From the NCBI RefSeq assembly GCF_003287875.1, contig NZ_QMKK01000054.1:310001-374000 (forward strand): DNA of 64,000 bases, written 5' to 3'. The stretch comes from Martinezella tropici (lineage in GTDB: Bacteria > Pseudomonadota > Alphaproteobacteria > Rhizobiales > Rhizobiaceae). The translations under genes and the position numbers were made by a program. The notes under the pieces were generated by a model. The model was not told the origin of the DNA and ran no database searches. It worked only from the letters and a program-made list of their open reading frames with translations. Positions 26,632 through 34,683 of the stretch are shown piece after piece (the first letter of the stretch is position 1; every line of letters starts with the position of its first letter).

Positions 26632-27630
26632 ATGTCAGGCCGGCCATTAAGAATTGCAATCAATGGATTTGGCAGGATCGGACGTTCCGTTCTGCGCCTT
26701 CTCCTGCGTGATCGCCGCGATATCGAAATCGCGCTGATCAACGACATCGCCGATTTGGAGACATGCGCTTATCTCTTTGAATTTGACAGCGTATACGGCC
26801 CGTGGGCGGAGCCGGTGTCCTTCGAGGACCAGCTCCTTATCGTCGGTGGGGCGTCGATACCGTTTCGCAATGCTCCCGACATCAGCAAACTCGATCTTCG
26901 CGGCATCGACGTTGTTCTGGAGTGTACCGGACATGCCAAATCTCAGGTCGTGGCACAGCGGGGAATTACGGCCGGAGCAAAGAGGGTTCTCATTTCCGGC
27001 CCTTCCGCCGCAGCCGATGTGACGCTGGTGCTGGGGGCGAATGAGGAAGCCTTCCGCGGCCAGGCGGTGATTTCAAACGCATCATGCACGACGAACGCGC
27101 TTGCGCCGCTTCTGCGCGTCGTCGACCGGGAATTCGGCATCATCGGTGGTCAGATGACCACGGTTCATTGCTACACGGCAAGCCAGCCGACGATCGATCA
27201 GCCGCGCTCGGAGCTGTCGCGCAGCCGCGCGGCCGCTCTGTCGATGGTGCCCACGACGACGAGTGCACATGCGATCGTCGGCGACGTGCTTCCTCATCTT
27301 GCCGGTCTCATCGAAGCTCGCGCCCTTCGCGTGCCGACCGCCAGCGTCTCGGCGATCGATCTGACGGTTGCCGTTCGCAACGTGTCGGACCTGGACACCA
27401 TGCGCGCAAGGTTGAAGCATGTCGCCCAGGGATCGCCGGTACTGGGTTGGATCGAGAAGCCATTGGTTTCGGTCGATCTGCGCGGCCGTCCGGAATCACT
27501 CGTCTTAAGCGGACCGGAAATATCGCTTTCCGCCGGCGGTCTCCTCAGGGTGTTCGGCTGGTACGACAACGAATGGGGCTTTTCCAACCGCATGATCGAC
27601 ATGGCGCAATATATCGGGCGGGCAAATTAG
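26632..27630 (+). CDS. Glyceraldehyde-3-phosphate dehydrogenase paralogue beside the bhc operon
   Basis: A 332-residue protein with the full GAPDH layout: NAD-binding INGFGRIGRSVLRLL at the start, catalytic C152 in SNASCTTNALAP, the histidine of TTVHCYTASQ, RVPTASVSAID and the WYDNEWGFSNRM C-terminus. The active-site residues look complete. The sequence departs from housekeeping GAPDH in several loops, for instance SMVPTTTSAHAIVGDVLP and VDLRGRPES, so it may be a dedicated gluconeogenic form or act on erythrose-4-phosphate or another aldehyde. The ATG at 26632 has GGTGGAG six bases upstream. It lies 76 bases after bhcD on the same strand and may share its promoter. Confidence 0.82.
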   Translation: MSGRPLRIAINGFGRIGRSVLRLLLRDRRDIEIALINDIADLETCAYLFEFDSVYGPWAEPVSFEDQLLIVGGASIPFRNAPDISKLDLRGIDVVLECTGHAKSQVVAQRGITAGAKRVLISGPSAAADVTLVLGANEEAFRGQAVISNASCTTNALAPLLRVVDREFGIIGGQMTTVHCYTASQPTIDQPRSELSRSRAAALSMVPTTTSAHAIVGDVLPHLAGLIEARALRVPTASVSAIDLTVAVRNVSDLDTMRARLKHVAQGSPVLGWIEKPLVSVDLRGRPESLVLSGPEISLSAGGLLRVFGWYDNEWGFSNRMIDMAQYIGRAN

Positions 27631-27856
27631 GGGCGCTCGGTAGCCTTCCCGCTCCCGGTATTGTCAAAAATGGACGCAGGCAGGCTGTCAATTCGCTTCA
27701 ATCAGGAAAATCAATGATATGCACCTGCCCGCCTGTCGCGGCGGGTAGCGCGATCACTATGAGATTTTAATATTTTCGTGCGCTGCGATGAATGGAACGG
27801 CTACGCATGTCGGGCCATCTTCGTCCTATAGCCAATGGCAGGATTGGAGCGCGAAG

Positions 27857-28627
27857 ATGTATTTCGAACTGAAGGACACGACGGCGGATATTCTCGCAAA
27901 AAGCCGTCGTCGTGAAGAGCTCTGCGATCTTCCGCTCGACCTGATAGAATCCGAACGTGAAGCATACGATATCCAGACAACGGCGCAGGACGCGCTCGGT
28001 TTCGAACGCAAAGGCTATGCACTTGTCGGCACGAGCGATCCTGCGCGCCGCATGCTCGGCCTGAAGGGGCCGATCTATTCTGAAATCCCTGCCTTCGGCT
28101 TGCAAAGGAAGGCTCAGAACTTCCGGCTGCCGCCTGGAACAATCGGCGTACAGTGCGAGTTCGTCTTTACGATGCTGCGATCATTTCCGGATGACGGCGA
28201 GCGAATTTCCCTCGACAGCGTGGCCGATGCCATTATGAGCTGCCGCCCAGCAATTGGCATTATCGGCAGAAGGACCCGGCACGCGATTGCTGGCACCAAT
28301 GCAGCGATCGCGGACTTCGGCCTGCACGTCGCAACCCTCTGCGGCGAGCATGCCGAAAGGGGCGAGGCCGGCGATTTTGCCGGGATCGAGATCACGACGT
28401 TCCTGTTCCAGCGAACCATGCTTTCAGGCAATTCGTCATCGGTCATGGGCAATCCGCTGAATGCGGTTGCCTGGCTGGCGGAAGAGCTTGCCGCCAATGG
28501 CAGGCAGCTTGAACCGAGCGATGTCGTGGCGACAGGCTCCTGCACGCCGATCCTCCAAGTCCGGGCCGGACAGCATCTGGCGGCCGACTTCGGACCGCTC
28601 GGTCAGGTCGAGTGCCTGTTTAATTGA
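27857..28627 (+). CDS. 2-keto-4-pentenoate hydratase-like protein (FAH superfamily)
   Basis: A 256-residue protein of the MhpD-like hydratase/decarboxylase group within the fumarylacetoacetate hydrolase superfamily. Support comes from the KGPIYSEIPAFGL segment, the metal-binding VQCEFVFTM and FAGIEITTF stretches, and the closing VMGNPLNAVAWLAEEL plus VVATGSCTPILQVRAGQ. I use the ATG at 27857, which has GGAGCGCGAAG before it; an in-frame start at 27788 would add 23 unconvincing residues. Family members hydrate 2-hydroxypenta-2,4-dienoates, but no aromatic degradation genes are near. Its place behind bhcABCD and the GAPDH suggests a 2-oxo acid substrate linked to that metabolism; this is a guess. 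Confidence 0.72.
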   Translation: MYFELKDTTADILAKSRRREELCDLPLDLIESEREAYDIQTTAQDALGFERKGYALVGTSDPARRMLGLKGPIYSEIPAFGLQRKAQNFRLPPGTIGVQCEFVFTMLRSFPDDGERISLDSVADAIMSCRPAIGIIGRRTRHAIAGTNAAIADFGLHVATLCGEHAERGEAGDFAGIEITTFLFQRTMLSGNSSSVMGNPLNAVAWLAEELAANGRQLEPSDVVATGSCTPILQVRAGQHLAADFGPLGQVECLFN

Positions 28628-28654
28628 CATGATCAATAGCCGAAAGGACTGATA

Positions 28655-28810
28655 ATGCGGCCGCAACGAAAGCCATTCGTAGTCGAACTCAAGAAGAGCA
28701 GGCGCTCCCGCTCAAAAATCCCGCTGCTTCAGGAAGACCGCGATCGCCTGATCGTGCAGAAGGATGCGGTGCGTGTCGGGCTGGCCTTGCAGCGTGAGGA
28801 TCGTCGCTGA
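28655..28810 (+). CDS. Small basic protein, 51 residues, unknown
   Basis: A short reading frame encoding a lysine- and arginine-rich peptide (starting MRPQRKPFVVELKKSRRSRS) with no recognised domain. AAGGA lies about eight bases upstream of the ATG. Its stop overlaps the start of the next small frame (TGATG), so the two were probably translated as a coupled pair. The composition and the mention of two consecutive small frames make it more likely real than chance. I cannot name a function. Confidence 0.5.
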   Translation: MRPQRKPFVVELKKSRRSRSKIPLLQEDRDRLIVQKDAVRVGLALQREDRR

Positions 28811-29048
28811 TGGTGAGCCGAAACATCCCTCATGAATACTTCCTGCTGTCCACGGCAAGCGAGGAAGGTCCCGTCGTCGGCTATCTCACGGCCGACCCAT
28901 CCGTAATGCCGTCGTCGACAGGAACGGCAGCCGGTATCGCTTCGTCGGAGTTGCCGTCAGGGATCGTCAAGGCCGGCTTGATGTGCTGTCGCTCCGGCGG
29001 GGAGAATGGATTGTCGCACCGGACCTGATTTACGAAGAGGCAGCCTAA
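28810..29048 (+). pseudogene. Small gene, apparently frameshifted
   Basis: The frame from the ATG at 28810 starts sensibly (MVSRNIPHEYFLLSTASEEG, then PVVGYLTADPSV) but near 28905 turns into a serine- and glycine-rich stretch of unlikely composition. One base out of frame from there, a sensible C-terminal half is readable to a stop at 29048: VVDRNGSRYRFVGVAVRDR, then GRLDVLSLRRGEWIVAPDL. Adding one base near 28905 would give a 79-residue protein. The ATG overlaps the stop of the 51-residue gene before it. Either the gene has decayed, the sequence has a one-base error, or the shift is programmed. Confidence 0.55.
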
Positions 29049-29071
29049 TGGTGGCGTAGAGCTGCGCGATC

Positions 29072-29797
29072 TCAGGCGATCATATAGCCGCCGTCGACCG
29101 GCATCGAAATGCCGTTGACCATGGCCGCCTCGTCGGAAAGCAGGAACAGGATCACTTCGGCGACGTCTGCAGGTTCGGCAAATCGGCCGAGCGGGATCCG
29201 TTCGCGCATCGGCGCTGCCTTTTCAGGGTCGCTCCATGCCTTGAGGGCCATGGGTGTTAGCGTGACGGTCGGATGGACGCCATTGACGCGAATGCCCTTC
29301 GGCGCCAGCTCTTTTGCCATCACGCGCGTCAGGCCGTCCAGCCCGCCTTTCGAGGCGCAATAGGCCGCATGGTCCGGTATGCCGACGAAGGCGGCGACGG
29401 AGGATACGTTGACGATCGCGCCGGAAAGGCCTCTTTCGATCAGTGAGCGGGCGAATTCCTGCGCCACGATCATCGGCGCGCGAGTATTGACCGCGAACAG
29501 ATGGTCGAAGGCTTCCACCGTGGTGTCGAGAAATGACTGCAGCTCGGTCGTCCCAGCGCAGTTGATCAGATAATCCGCCGGAAGTGCGGCCAATGCCGCT
29601 TCCCGCGTCTTTTCGGCGTCGGCAAGATCGATCTGGATCGCCTCGCAGTCCAGTTCGTCGCGCAGCGAGGCGACATCCGCCGCACTTCTGGTCAAGGCCA
29701 CCACACGAGCCCCCCGCTTCGCAAGTATCTCCGCCGTCACGCGGCCAATGCCCTTGCCTGCGCCGGTGACGATCACCCTCTTCCCATCGAAATTCAT
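29072..29797 (-). CDS. Short-chain dehydrogenase, L-xylulose reductase (DCXR)-like
   Basis: A 241-residue NAD(P)-dependent SDR expected to interconvert a ketose and a polyol. It has the cofactor loop TGAGKGIG, the catalytic S133-Y146-K150 triad in NVSSVAAF and AAYCASK, and the C-terminal block PTVTLTPMALKAWSDPEKA then IPLGRFAEPADV, which closely recalls dicarbonyl/L-xylulose reductases. It is the last gene of the ABC importer unit, 12 bases after the ATPase gene. It therefore probably acts on the transported polyol or its ketose. The exact sugar cannot be read from sequence. Confidence 0.82.
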   Translation of the reverse strand: MNFDGKRVIVTGAGKGIGRVTAEILAKRGARVVALTRSAADVASLRDELDCEAIQIDLADAEKTREAALAALPADYLINCAGTTELQSFLDTTVEAFDHLFAVNTRAPMIVAQEFARSLIERGLSGAIVNVSSVAAFVGIPDHAAYCASKGGLDGLTRVMAKELAPKGIRVNGVHPTVTLTPMALKAWSDPEKAAPMRERIPLGRFAEPADVAEVILFLLSDEAAMVNGISMPVDGGYMIA

Positions 29798-29809
29798 CGG
29801 AACGTCCTC

Positions 29810-30871
29810 TTACAGTCTCTTGCCGGTTTCCTGATCGAAGATATGAACATGGCGCAGGTCAATACGGAAATGCATTGTTCGCCCCGATGCGATTTCGATC
29901 CGCTCGCGAATAAGTGCATCGATCGGCACTCCACCGACGCGGCCGAAGATCAGCGTCTCGGAGCCGGTCGGCTCGAACACGGACACCTCGACCGGGATGC
30001 CGTCGTCGCCGATCGTGATGTGTTCCGGCCGAATTCCATAGGTCACCGGCCGGCCGTCCTCGGCGTTGACCGTTTCCACCGGCAGAACGACGCCTTCGTC
30101 CGTGATGACGACCTGCCGGCCGTCGCGATTGCCGATCCGGCCTTTCAGGAAGTTCATCGAGGGACTGCCGATAAAGCCTGCGACGAAAATATTCGCTGGA
30201 AAATCGTATAGCTCCAGCGGTTTGCCGATCTGCTCCACCCGTCCGTCGCGCATCACGACGATCTTGCTGGCCATCGTCATGGCCTCGATCTGGTCGTGCG
30301 TGACGTAGATGGTGGTGGTCTTCAGCCGCTGATGCAATTCCTTGATCTCGACCCGCATCGTGACGCGAAGCTTGGCGTCGAGGTTCGAAAGCGGCTCGTC
30401 GAAGAGGAAGACCTGCGGATCGCGGACAATGGCGCGGCCCATGGCGACGCGCTGGCGCTGACCGCCGGACAGTTGCTTCGGATAACGATCGAGATAACGG
30501 GAGAGATCGAGGATTTCGGCGGCACGACGCACCTTTTCATCGATTTCCGCCTTGGGGCGTTTCGCCATCTTCAGGGGAAAGCCCATGTTCTCGGCGACCG
30601 TCTTGTGCGGATAGAGCGCGTAGGATTGAAAGACCATGGCGATGTCGCGCTCCTTCGGTGGGGCATTGGTGACGACGCGGCCTCCAATCCTGATATCGCC
30701 GCCGCTTACCGTCTCAAGGCCCGCGACCATGCGCAGCAGCGTCGATTTTCCGCATCCGGAAGGGCCGACCAGAACGACGAATTCGCCGTCGTCGATGTCG
30801 ACGCTGACACCATGCATGACCTGAAGGGCGCCATATTTCTTCGTGACGTCGCTAATCTGTACGTTTGCCAA
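29810..30871 (-). CDS. ABC importer ATPase of the MalK/UgpC type for polyol uptake
   Basis: Energises the importer encoded upstream. The 353-residue protein has Walker A with K42 in GPSGCGKST, the LSGGQRQRV signature, Walker B in FLFDEPLSNLD, and a C-terminal regulatory TOBE domain of about 110 residues as in MalK and UgpC. The start is TTG at 30871 with GGGAGG five bases before it. Gene order from the promoter is binding protein, permease, permease, small membrane protein, ATPase, dehydrogenase. The substrate must be inferred from the pathway genes. Confidence 0.92.
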   Translation of the reverse strand: MANVQISDVTKKYGALQVMHGVSVDIDDGEFVVLVGPSGCGKSTLLRMVAGLETVSGGDIRIGGRVVTNAPPKERDIAMVFQSYALYPHKTVAENMGFPLKMAKRPKAEIDEKVRRAAEILDLSRYLDRYPKQLSGGQRQRVAMGRAIVRDPQVFLFDEPLSNLDAKLRVTMRVEIKELHQRLKTTTIYVTHDQIEAMTMASKIVVMRDGRVEQIGKPLELYDFPANIFVAGFIGSPSMNFLKGRIGNRDGRQVVITDEGVVLPVETVNAEDGRPVTYGIRPEHITIGDDGIPVEVSVFEPTGSETLIFGRVGGVPIDALIRERIEIASGRTMHFRIDLRHVHIFDQETGKRL

Positions 30872-30930
30872 TGTCTTCCTCCCAGATGCAGCAGTGCATG
30901 CTGTGTTTCCTGGCCGTTACCGGCAGTCCC

Positions 30931-31137
30931 TTACCCGCGCCGGATGATGTAGGCGCCGAGAGCGGCGGAAATCGCCGTCGCTATCCAGACCGAAAGCCCC
31001 AATGGTTCGATAAAGCGCATCCATAGGAGCGACAGCGCCACCCAGATGACGACCGAGATGAACAGCCGGTCGAACCAATTCGTCTCAATCGGCAGGAACC
31101 CCACCTTGCGCTCGTCGTTTTCGGATTCCGAAGACAT
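30931..31137 (-). CDS. Small membrane protein of the importer operon, DUF2160-like
   Basis: A 68-residue protein with two hydrophobic segments, near residues 24-43 and 46-65, after a charged N-terminus containing FLPIETNWFDRLF. A short two-helix protein between the permease and ATPase genes is known in glycerol- and polyol-type ABC importers (DUF2160 family). This one has the same place and pattern, though I cannot confirm the family. It starts four bases before the end of the intergenic gap to the permease gene, with AAAGGA upstream. It may be an accessory subunit of the transporter. Confidence 0.65.
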   Translation of the reverse strand: MSSESENDERKVGFLPIETNWFDRLFISVVIWVALSLLWMRFIEPLGLSVWIATAISAALGAYIIRRG

Positions 31138-31141
31138 GGCG

Positions 31142-31978
31142 TTATCCTTTCACGGCACCGAAGGTCAGGCCCGCAACGATATGGCGCTGCACGATGGTGA
31201 AGACGATGAGTGCGGGAATGAGGGTGAAGACCGATATTGCCGCCATGATCCCCCATTGGGTGCCCGTCGTCGTGACATATTCCGAAAGGCCGGTGGTCAA
31301 GGTACGCGCCCTGAAATTGGTCAGGGTCGCCGCGAGCAGATACTCGTTCCATGCGAAGACCCAGGTCAGGATCAGCGTCACTGCCAATCCCGGCCGCGCC
31401 AGCGGGAATATGATATCCGACAGAACCGTCCATGTGCTTGCGCCGTCGACATAGGCTGCCTCATCAAGCTCTTTCGGAATGCCTTCCACCGTCGGGCGAA
31501 GTGTCCAGATCGCAAAGGGAAGATTGAACGAGCAATAGACGAGGATCATGCCGGTCCGCGTATCCGCAAAGGAAAAACTGCCGATCTTGTAGACCTGTGT
31601 CAGCAGCAGGAAGAGCGGCAGCAGGAATACGGCCGGTGGCGCCATTCTGTTGGTGATGGTCCAGAAGAAGATGCTCTCCTTGCCGGCGAGGTCGAAGCGG
31701 GAAAGCGCGTAGCAGGCCAGAAAGCCGAGCGTCGTCACCAGCAGCGCATTGCCCGAGGAAATGAGCAGCGAATTCACCATATAGCCACGCAGCGTCGGGT
31801 TGTTCAGCACATCGGTATAGTTCTTCCAGAACAGGCTTCTCAGAATGACTTCGGGCGTGGAGAACAGCTCGACCGTCGGCTTTACCGAGATGACGAAGAG
31901 CCAGTAGATCGGAAAGAGGGTCGCAAAGCTGATGGCGATCCACATGACGGCCAGAAGCCAAGGATAACGGGTCTTCAT
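31142..31978 (-). CDS. ABC polyol/sugar permease, MalG type
   Basis: Inner-membrane channel subunit, 278 residues, about six transmembrane helices. The EAA loop that docks onto the ATPase reads EGIPKELDEAAYVDGAS near residues 176-192, followed by the conserved FPLARPGLAVTLIL. The segment NRMAPPAVFLLPLFLL is typical of permeases in the glycerol/sorbitol branch. It is translated right after the MalF-type permease gene, with four bases between them. Confidence 0.92.
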   Translation of the reverse strand: MKTRYPWLLAVMWIAISFATLFPIYWLFVISVKPTVELFSTPEVILRSLFWKNYTDVLNNPTLRGYMVNSLLISSGNALLVTTLGFLACYALSRFDLAGKESIFFWTITNRMAPPAVFLLPLFLLLTQVYKIGSFSFADTRTGMILVYCSFNLPFAIWTLRPTVEGIPKELDEAAYVDGASTWTVLSDIIFPLARPGLAVTLILTWVFAWNEYLLAATLTNFRARTLTTGLSEYVTTTGTQWGIMAAISVFTLIPALIVFTIVQRHIVAGLTFGAVKG

Positions 31979-31982
31979 CGTT

Positions 31983-32858
31983 TCAACCTTTCCTGGCGCG
32001 CGGCGCGATCAGGCTGACATAGAGCAGCCAGCAGACAACGATGGTCAGATACAGCACGACGACCGAGATGGCCGAACCATAGCCGTAGTTCGTCTTGGGA
32101 AAGACTTCCCTGAAGATGTGCACGCCGATGTAGCGCGTCGCGGAACCGGGGCCGCCACCAGTCAGCATCAGCACCTCGTCCACGGTCCGCAGCGCATCCA
32201 TGAGCCGGATGAAGACGGTGGCGATCAAGGCCGGTCGGATCATCGGGAGCGTGATGTGCCAGAAGATCTGGCTCTTGCCCGCTCCGTCGATCTGCGCTTG
32301 CTCGAATGGATCCGGTGGCAATGAAACCAGAGCGGCGATCAGCGAAAGCGTCACCAGGGGCGTCCAGTGCCAGATGTCCATGATCACCGTAACGATGAAA
32401 GCCGCACCCGCGCTTTGGCCGATGTTGAGATCGAAGCCGAACCAGCTGTGCAGCAGGTATGGAATGATGCCGATGGAGGGCGTCGTCATCAGCTTCCAGA
32501 CCGATCCGACGATGATCGGCGCCATGATCAACGGCAGGGTATGGATAGTGCGGAATATTGCCTTGCCGGGAAAATCCTTCAGAAGCGCCTGCGCGAGCAC
32601 GTAGCCGAGCACGATTTCCGAAACTACGGCGAAGAAGACGAACGCCGCCGTGATGCCCAGGGACGCCAGGAATTGCTGATCGAAAACGACCTTGCGGTAA
32701 TTTTCCGCCCAGTTGAAGACCATGTGAGGGTTGGCGGCAAACGGATTCCACGCATGGAAGGAAACCCAGACGACATAGACGAACGGAAAAATGCCGAAGA
32801 GCCCAAGGATCACTATGGTTGGTGATAGCAAGAGCCAGCCGAGCTTCTGTGAATGCAT
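31983..32858 (-). CDS. ABC polyol/sugar permease, MalF type
   Basis: The other channel subunit, 291 residues, with about six hydrophobic helices. The EAA loop is in SLPPDPFEQAQIDGAGKS and the following LPMIRPALIATV. It lacks the extra periplasmic domain of enteric MalF, as is usual for alphaproteobacterial members. It follows the binding-protein gene by about 100 bases. Confidence 0.92.
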   Translation of the reverse strand: MHSQKLGWLLLSPTIVILGLFGIFPFVYVVWVSFHAWNPFAANPHMVFNWAENYRKVVFDQQFLASLGITAAFVFFAVVSEIVLGYVLAQALLKDFPGKAIFRTIHTLPLIMAPIIVGSVWKLMTTPSIGIIPYLLHSWFGFDLNIGQSAGAAFIVTVIMDIWHWTPLVTLSLIAALVSLPPDPFEQAQIDGAGKSQIFWHITLPMIRPALIATVFIRLMDALRTVDEVLMLTGGGPGSATRYIGVHIFREVFPKTNYGYGSAISVVVLYLTIVVCWLLYVSLIAPRARKG

Positions 32859-32955
32859 CGCCCTATCCCCCTGTGGCGGTTGCTAAGGTGCCCGTTTTGC
32901 AGCGATGGGATGACAGGCCGCTATTGACGGCGGCCTGCTCGTTCGGAAGGGAAGG

Positions 32956-34389
32956 CTATTTGCGATAGCCGAGCGAGGTCAGTTCCTCCTCCGTCTTTGC
33001 CGCCATCTTGTCGAGGCCCTCGTCCGGGCCGATCTTGCCGGTCAGGATGTCGAAGAAAATCGGGGCGGTCGCTTCGCGCACCTGGGCGTGGAACGGATAG
33101 GGCGGAGCGCCGGCGAAGAGCTTGCCCTGATCTTTCAGCATCGTATAGAAGCCACCGAGCTTGACATCCATGGCCTTGACCTTGGGGTCGTCGAAGGTCG
33201 CGGTATTGGTGACGCGCGGCGCGGCAATCGCCCAGTCAGGCTGCACATCGTTCTGGCCGATGAATTGCAGGAAGAGCAGGGCTGCCTCCTGGTTCTTGGA
33301 GGTGACAGGAAGGCCGAAGGCGCCGCCGTCATAATAGCCGACATAACCTTTACCGGCTTCGGCGGCCTCGAGCACGCCCGGCTTGAGCGGCGGCAGGGCG
33401 AAGCCGACCTTGCCCGTGACCTTCGATTGCGAGGAATCGGTGGCGATCCAGGCCGCGTTCTCGCCGTAGACCAGGCCCTGCGCCACCCGGCCGGCAGCGA
33501 AGGTCGTGGCGACTTCCGTCCATGTGGATTGCGAGGATTCCGGCGGTGCGATGTCGCGCAGATGCAGCCACCATTTCAGCGCGGCCTTCGCCTTGTCGCT
33601 GTTCATCTGGCCGCCATGCTCGACGGTCGCGGCATAGTCCTTCTGCGCATCGATGCCCCAATTGTAGACGCCGAAGGTCGGCGCAACGGACTCAAAGAAC
33701 TCGTACCAGGAGGCCGGATGCCCCGTATGGGCCTGCGCCGTCGAGCCCCATAGCTGCATATTGTGATCCTTGCCCCACTGGGTGAAGAAGTCGGCGATTT
33801 CCGTATATTGCTCGTGGGTCGTCGCGGGCTTCAGATCATGCCCCGTCTTCTGCTTGAACGCCGCCTGGATTTCCGGATCGTCAAACAGGTCCTTGCGATA
33901 GAGATAGGTCTTGAGGAAGGCCTCCATCGGCACGCCGTAGAGATCGCCGTTCGCGTCCTTGAAGTAGTTGGAGAAGCTGGTGAAATTGGCGGCATCGTAA
34001 GTCGGCGCCTTCAGATCCGGCTGGTCCTTTAGCGCCTTGGTGATATCGGTCAGGAAATTTCGTGCCATATAGGAATAGACGATGTCCTGCTCGATATAGA
34101 CGACGTCGTAGATGCCGGTGCCGGCTTCCATGTCCTTGATCGCCTTGTCGTACATCTGATCCCAGGATGTCGTTTCGATTTCGACCTTGATGCCCGTTTT
34201 CTTCTCGAATTCGGGTGCCAGCACATCCTTGATGAAGTTGGAAGGGGGCGTGGACTCGGTCACTCCATGCAGCGTCACGCCCTTGAATTTCGCTCCGGCG
34301 TCGGACCAGAAGTCTGCCCAGGCCGGTGAAGCGGCGGCGGCAAGGCTAAGCGTCAGCGCGATGGCGCCGGCTTTCATAGCGTATCTCAT
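32956..34389 (-). CDS. Periplasmic polyol/sugar-binding protein
   Basis: Solute-binding protein of the CUT1-type importer, 477 residues. A Sec signal peptide spans about residues 1-25 (ALTLSLAAAASPAWA, cleavage after AWA). The mature part starts DFWSDAGAKFKGVTLHGVTE and shows the extracellular solute-binding family 1 pattern with KKTGIKVEIETTSWDQMYDK and TFAAGRVAQGLVYGENAAW. GGGAGG precedes the ATG. It is the first gene of the importer operon. Its tight co-occurrence with three polyol dehydrogenases makes a sugar alcohol the likely ligand. Confidence 0.93.
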   Translation of the reverse strand: MRYAMKAGAIALTLSLAAAASPAWADFWSDAGAKFKGVTLHGVTESTPPSNFIKDVLAPEFEKKTGIKVEIETTSWDQMYDKAIKDMEAGTGIYDVVYIEQDIVYSYMARNFLTDITKALKDQPDLKAPTYDAANFTSFSNYFKDANGDLYGVPMEAFLKTYLYRKDLFDDPEIQAAFKQKTGHDLKPATTHEQYTEIADFFTQWGKDHNMQLWGSTAQAHTGHPASWYEFFESVAPTFGVYNWGIDAQKDYAATVEHGGQMNSDKAKAALKWWLHLRDIAPPESSQSTWTEVATTFAAGRVAQGLVYGENAAWIATDSSQSKVTGKVGFALPPLKPGVLEAAEAGKGYVGYYDGGAFGLPVTSKNQEAALLFLQFIGQNDVQPDWAIAAPRVTNTATFDDPKVKAMDVKLGGFYTMLKDQGKLFAGAPPYPFHAQVREATAPIFFDILTGKIGPDEGLDKMAAKTEEELTSLGYRK

Positions 34390-34683
34390 TTCAATCCTCC
34401 CAGATTACAGCGAGATCATTCGCCGAGGGATTCTTAGCCCGAAATTCCGTCGTTTGCAATATTTGTTGCTTTAACATGCAAATTATGGAGCTATCTTGTT
34501 GTTTCGGTTGTCGATAATGCTCGATGTAAACGTATGGGAATGTCCAGTCTGACATAAAATGCTGCAATGCAACGATATTCTCGCTATTGCAAAGCTCATT
34601 TCGCTGAATTTATTTGTTGCTTTGCCATACTAAATAACTTAATCCTGGATTGAGCTCGGACGAAAAATCGTGAGGTTACGACG
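34390..34683. promoter_or_regulatory. Divergent control region of the polyol locus with repeated TTTGTTGCTTT
   Basis: This 294-base AT-rich gap separates the importer operon from the catabolic operon. It contains the 11-base direct repeat TTTGTTGCTTT at 34462-34472 and 34613-34623, about 150 bases apart, and related ATGCAA and TTGCAAAG pieces between them. One copy lies near each promoter, so the pair is a good candidate for the site of the ROK regulator encoded at 35634. This is an inference from placement. Confidence 0.5.

Noticed and set aside
26632..27630. An arsenic-linked GAPDH (ArsJ partner).
   Set aside because: No arsJ or other ars gene is near, and the context is the bhc operon.
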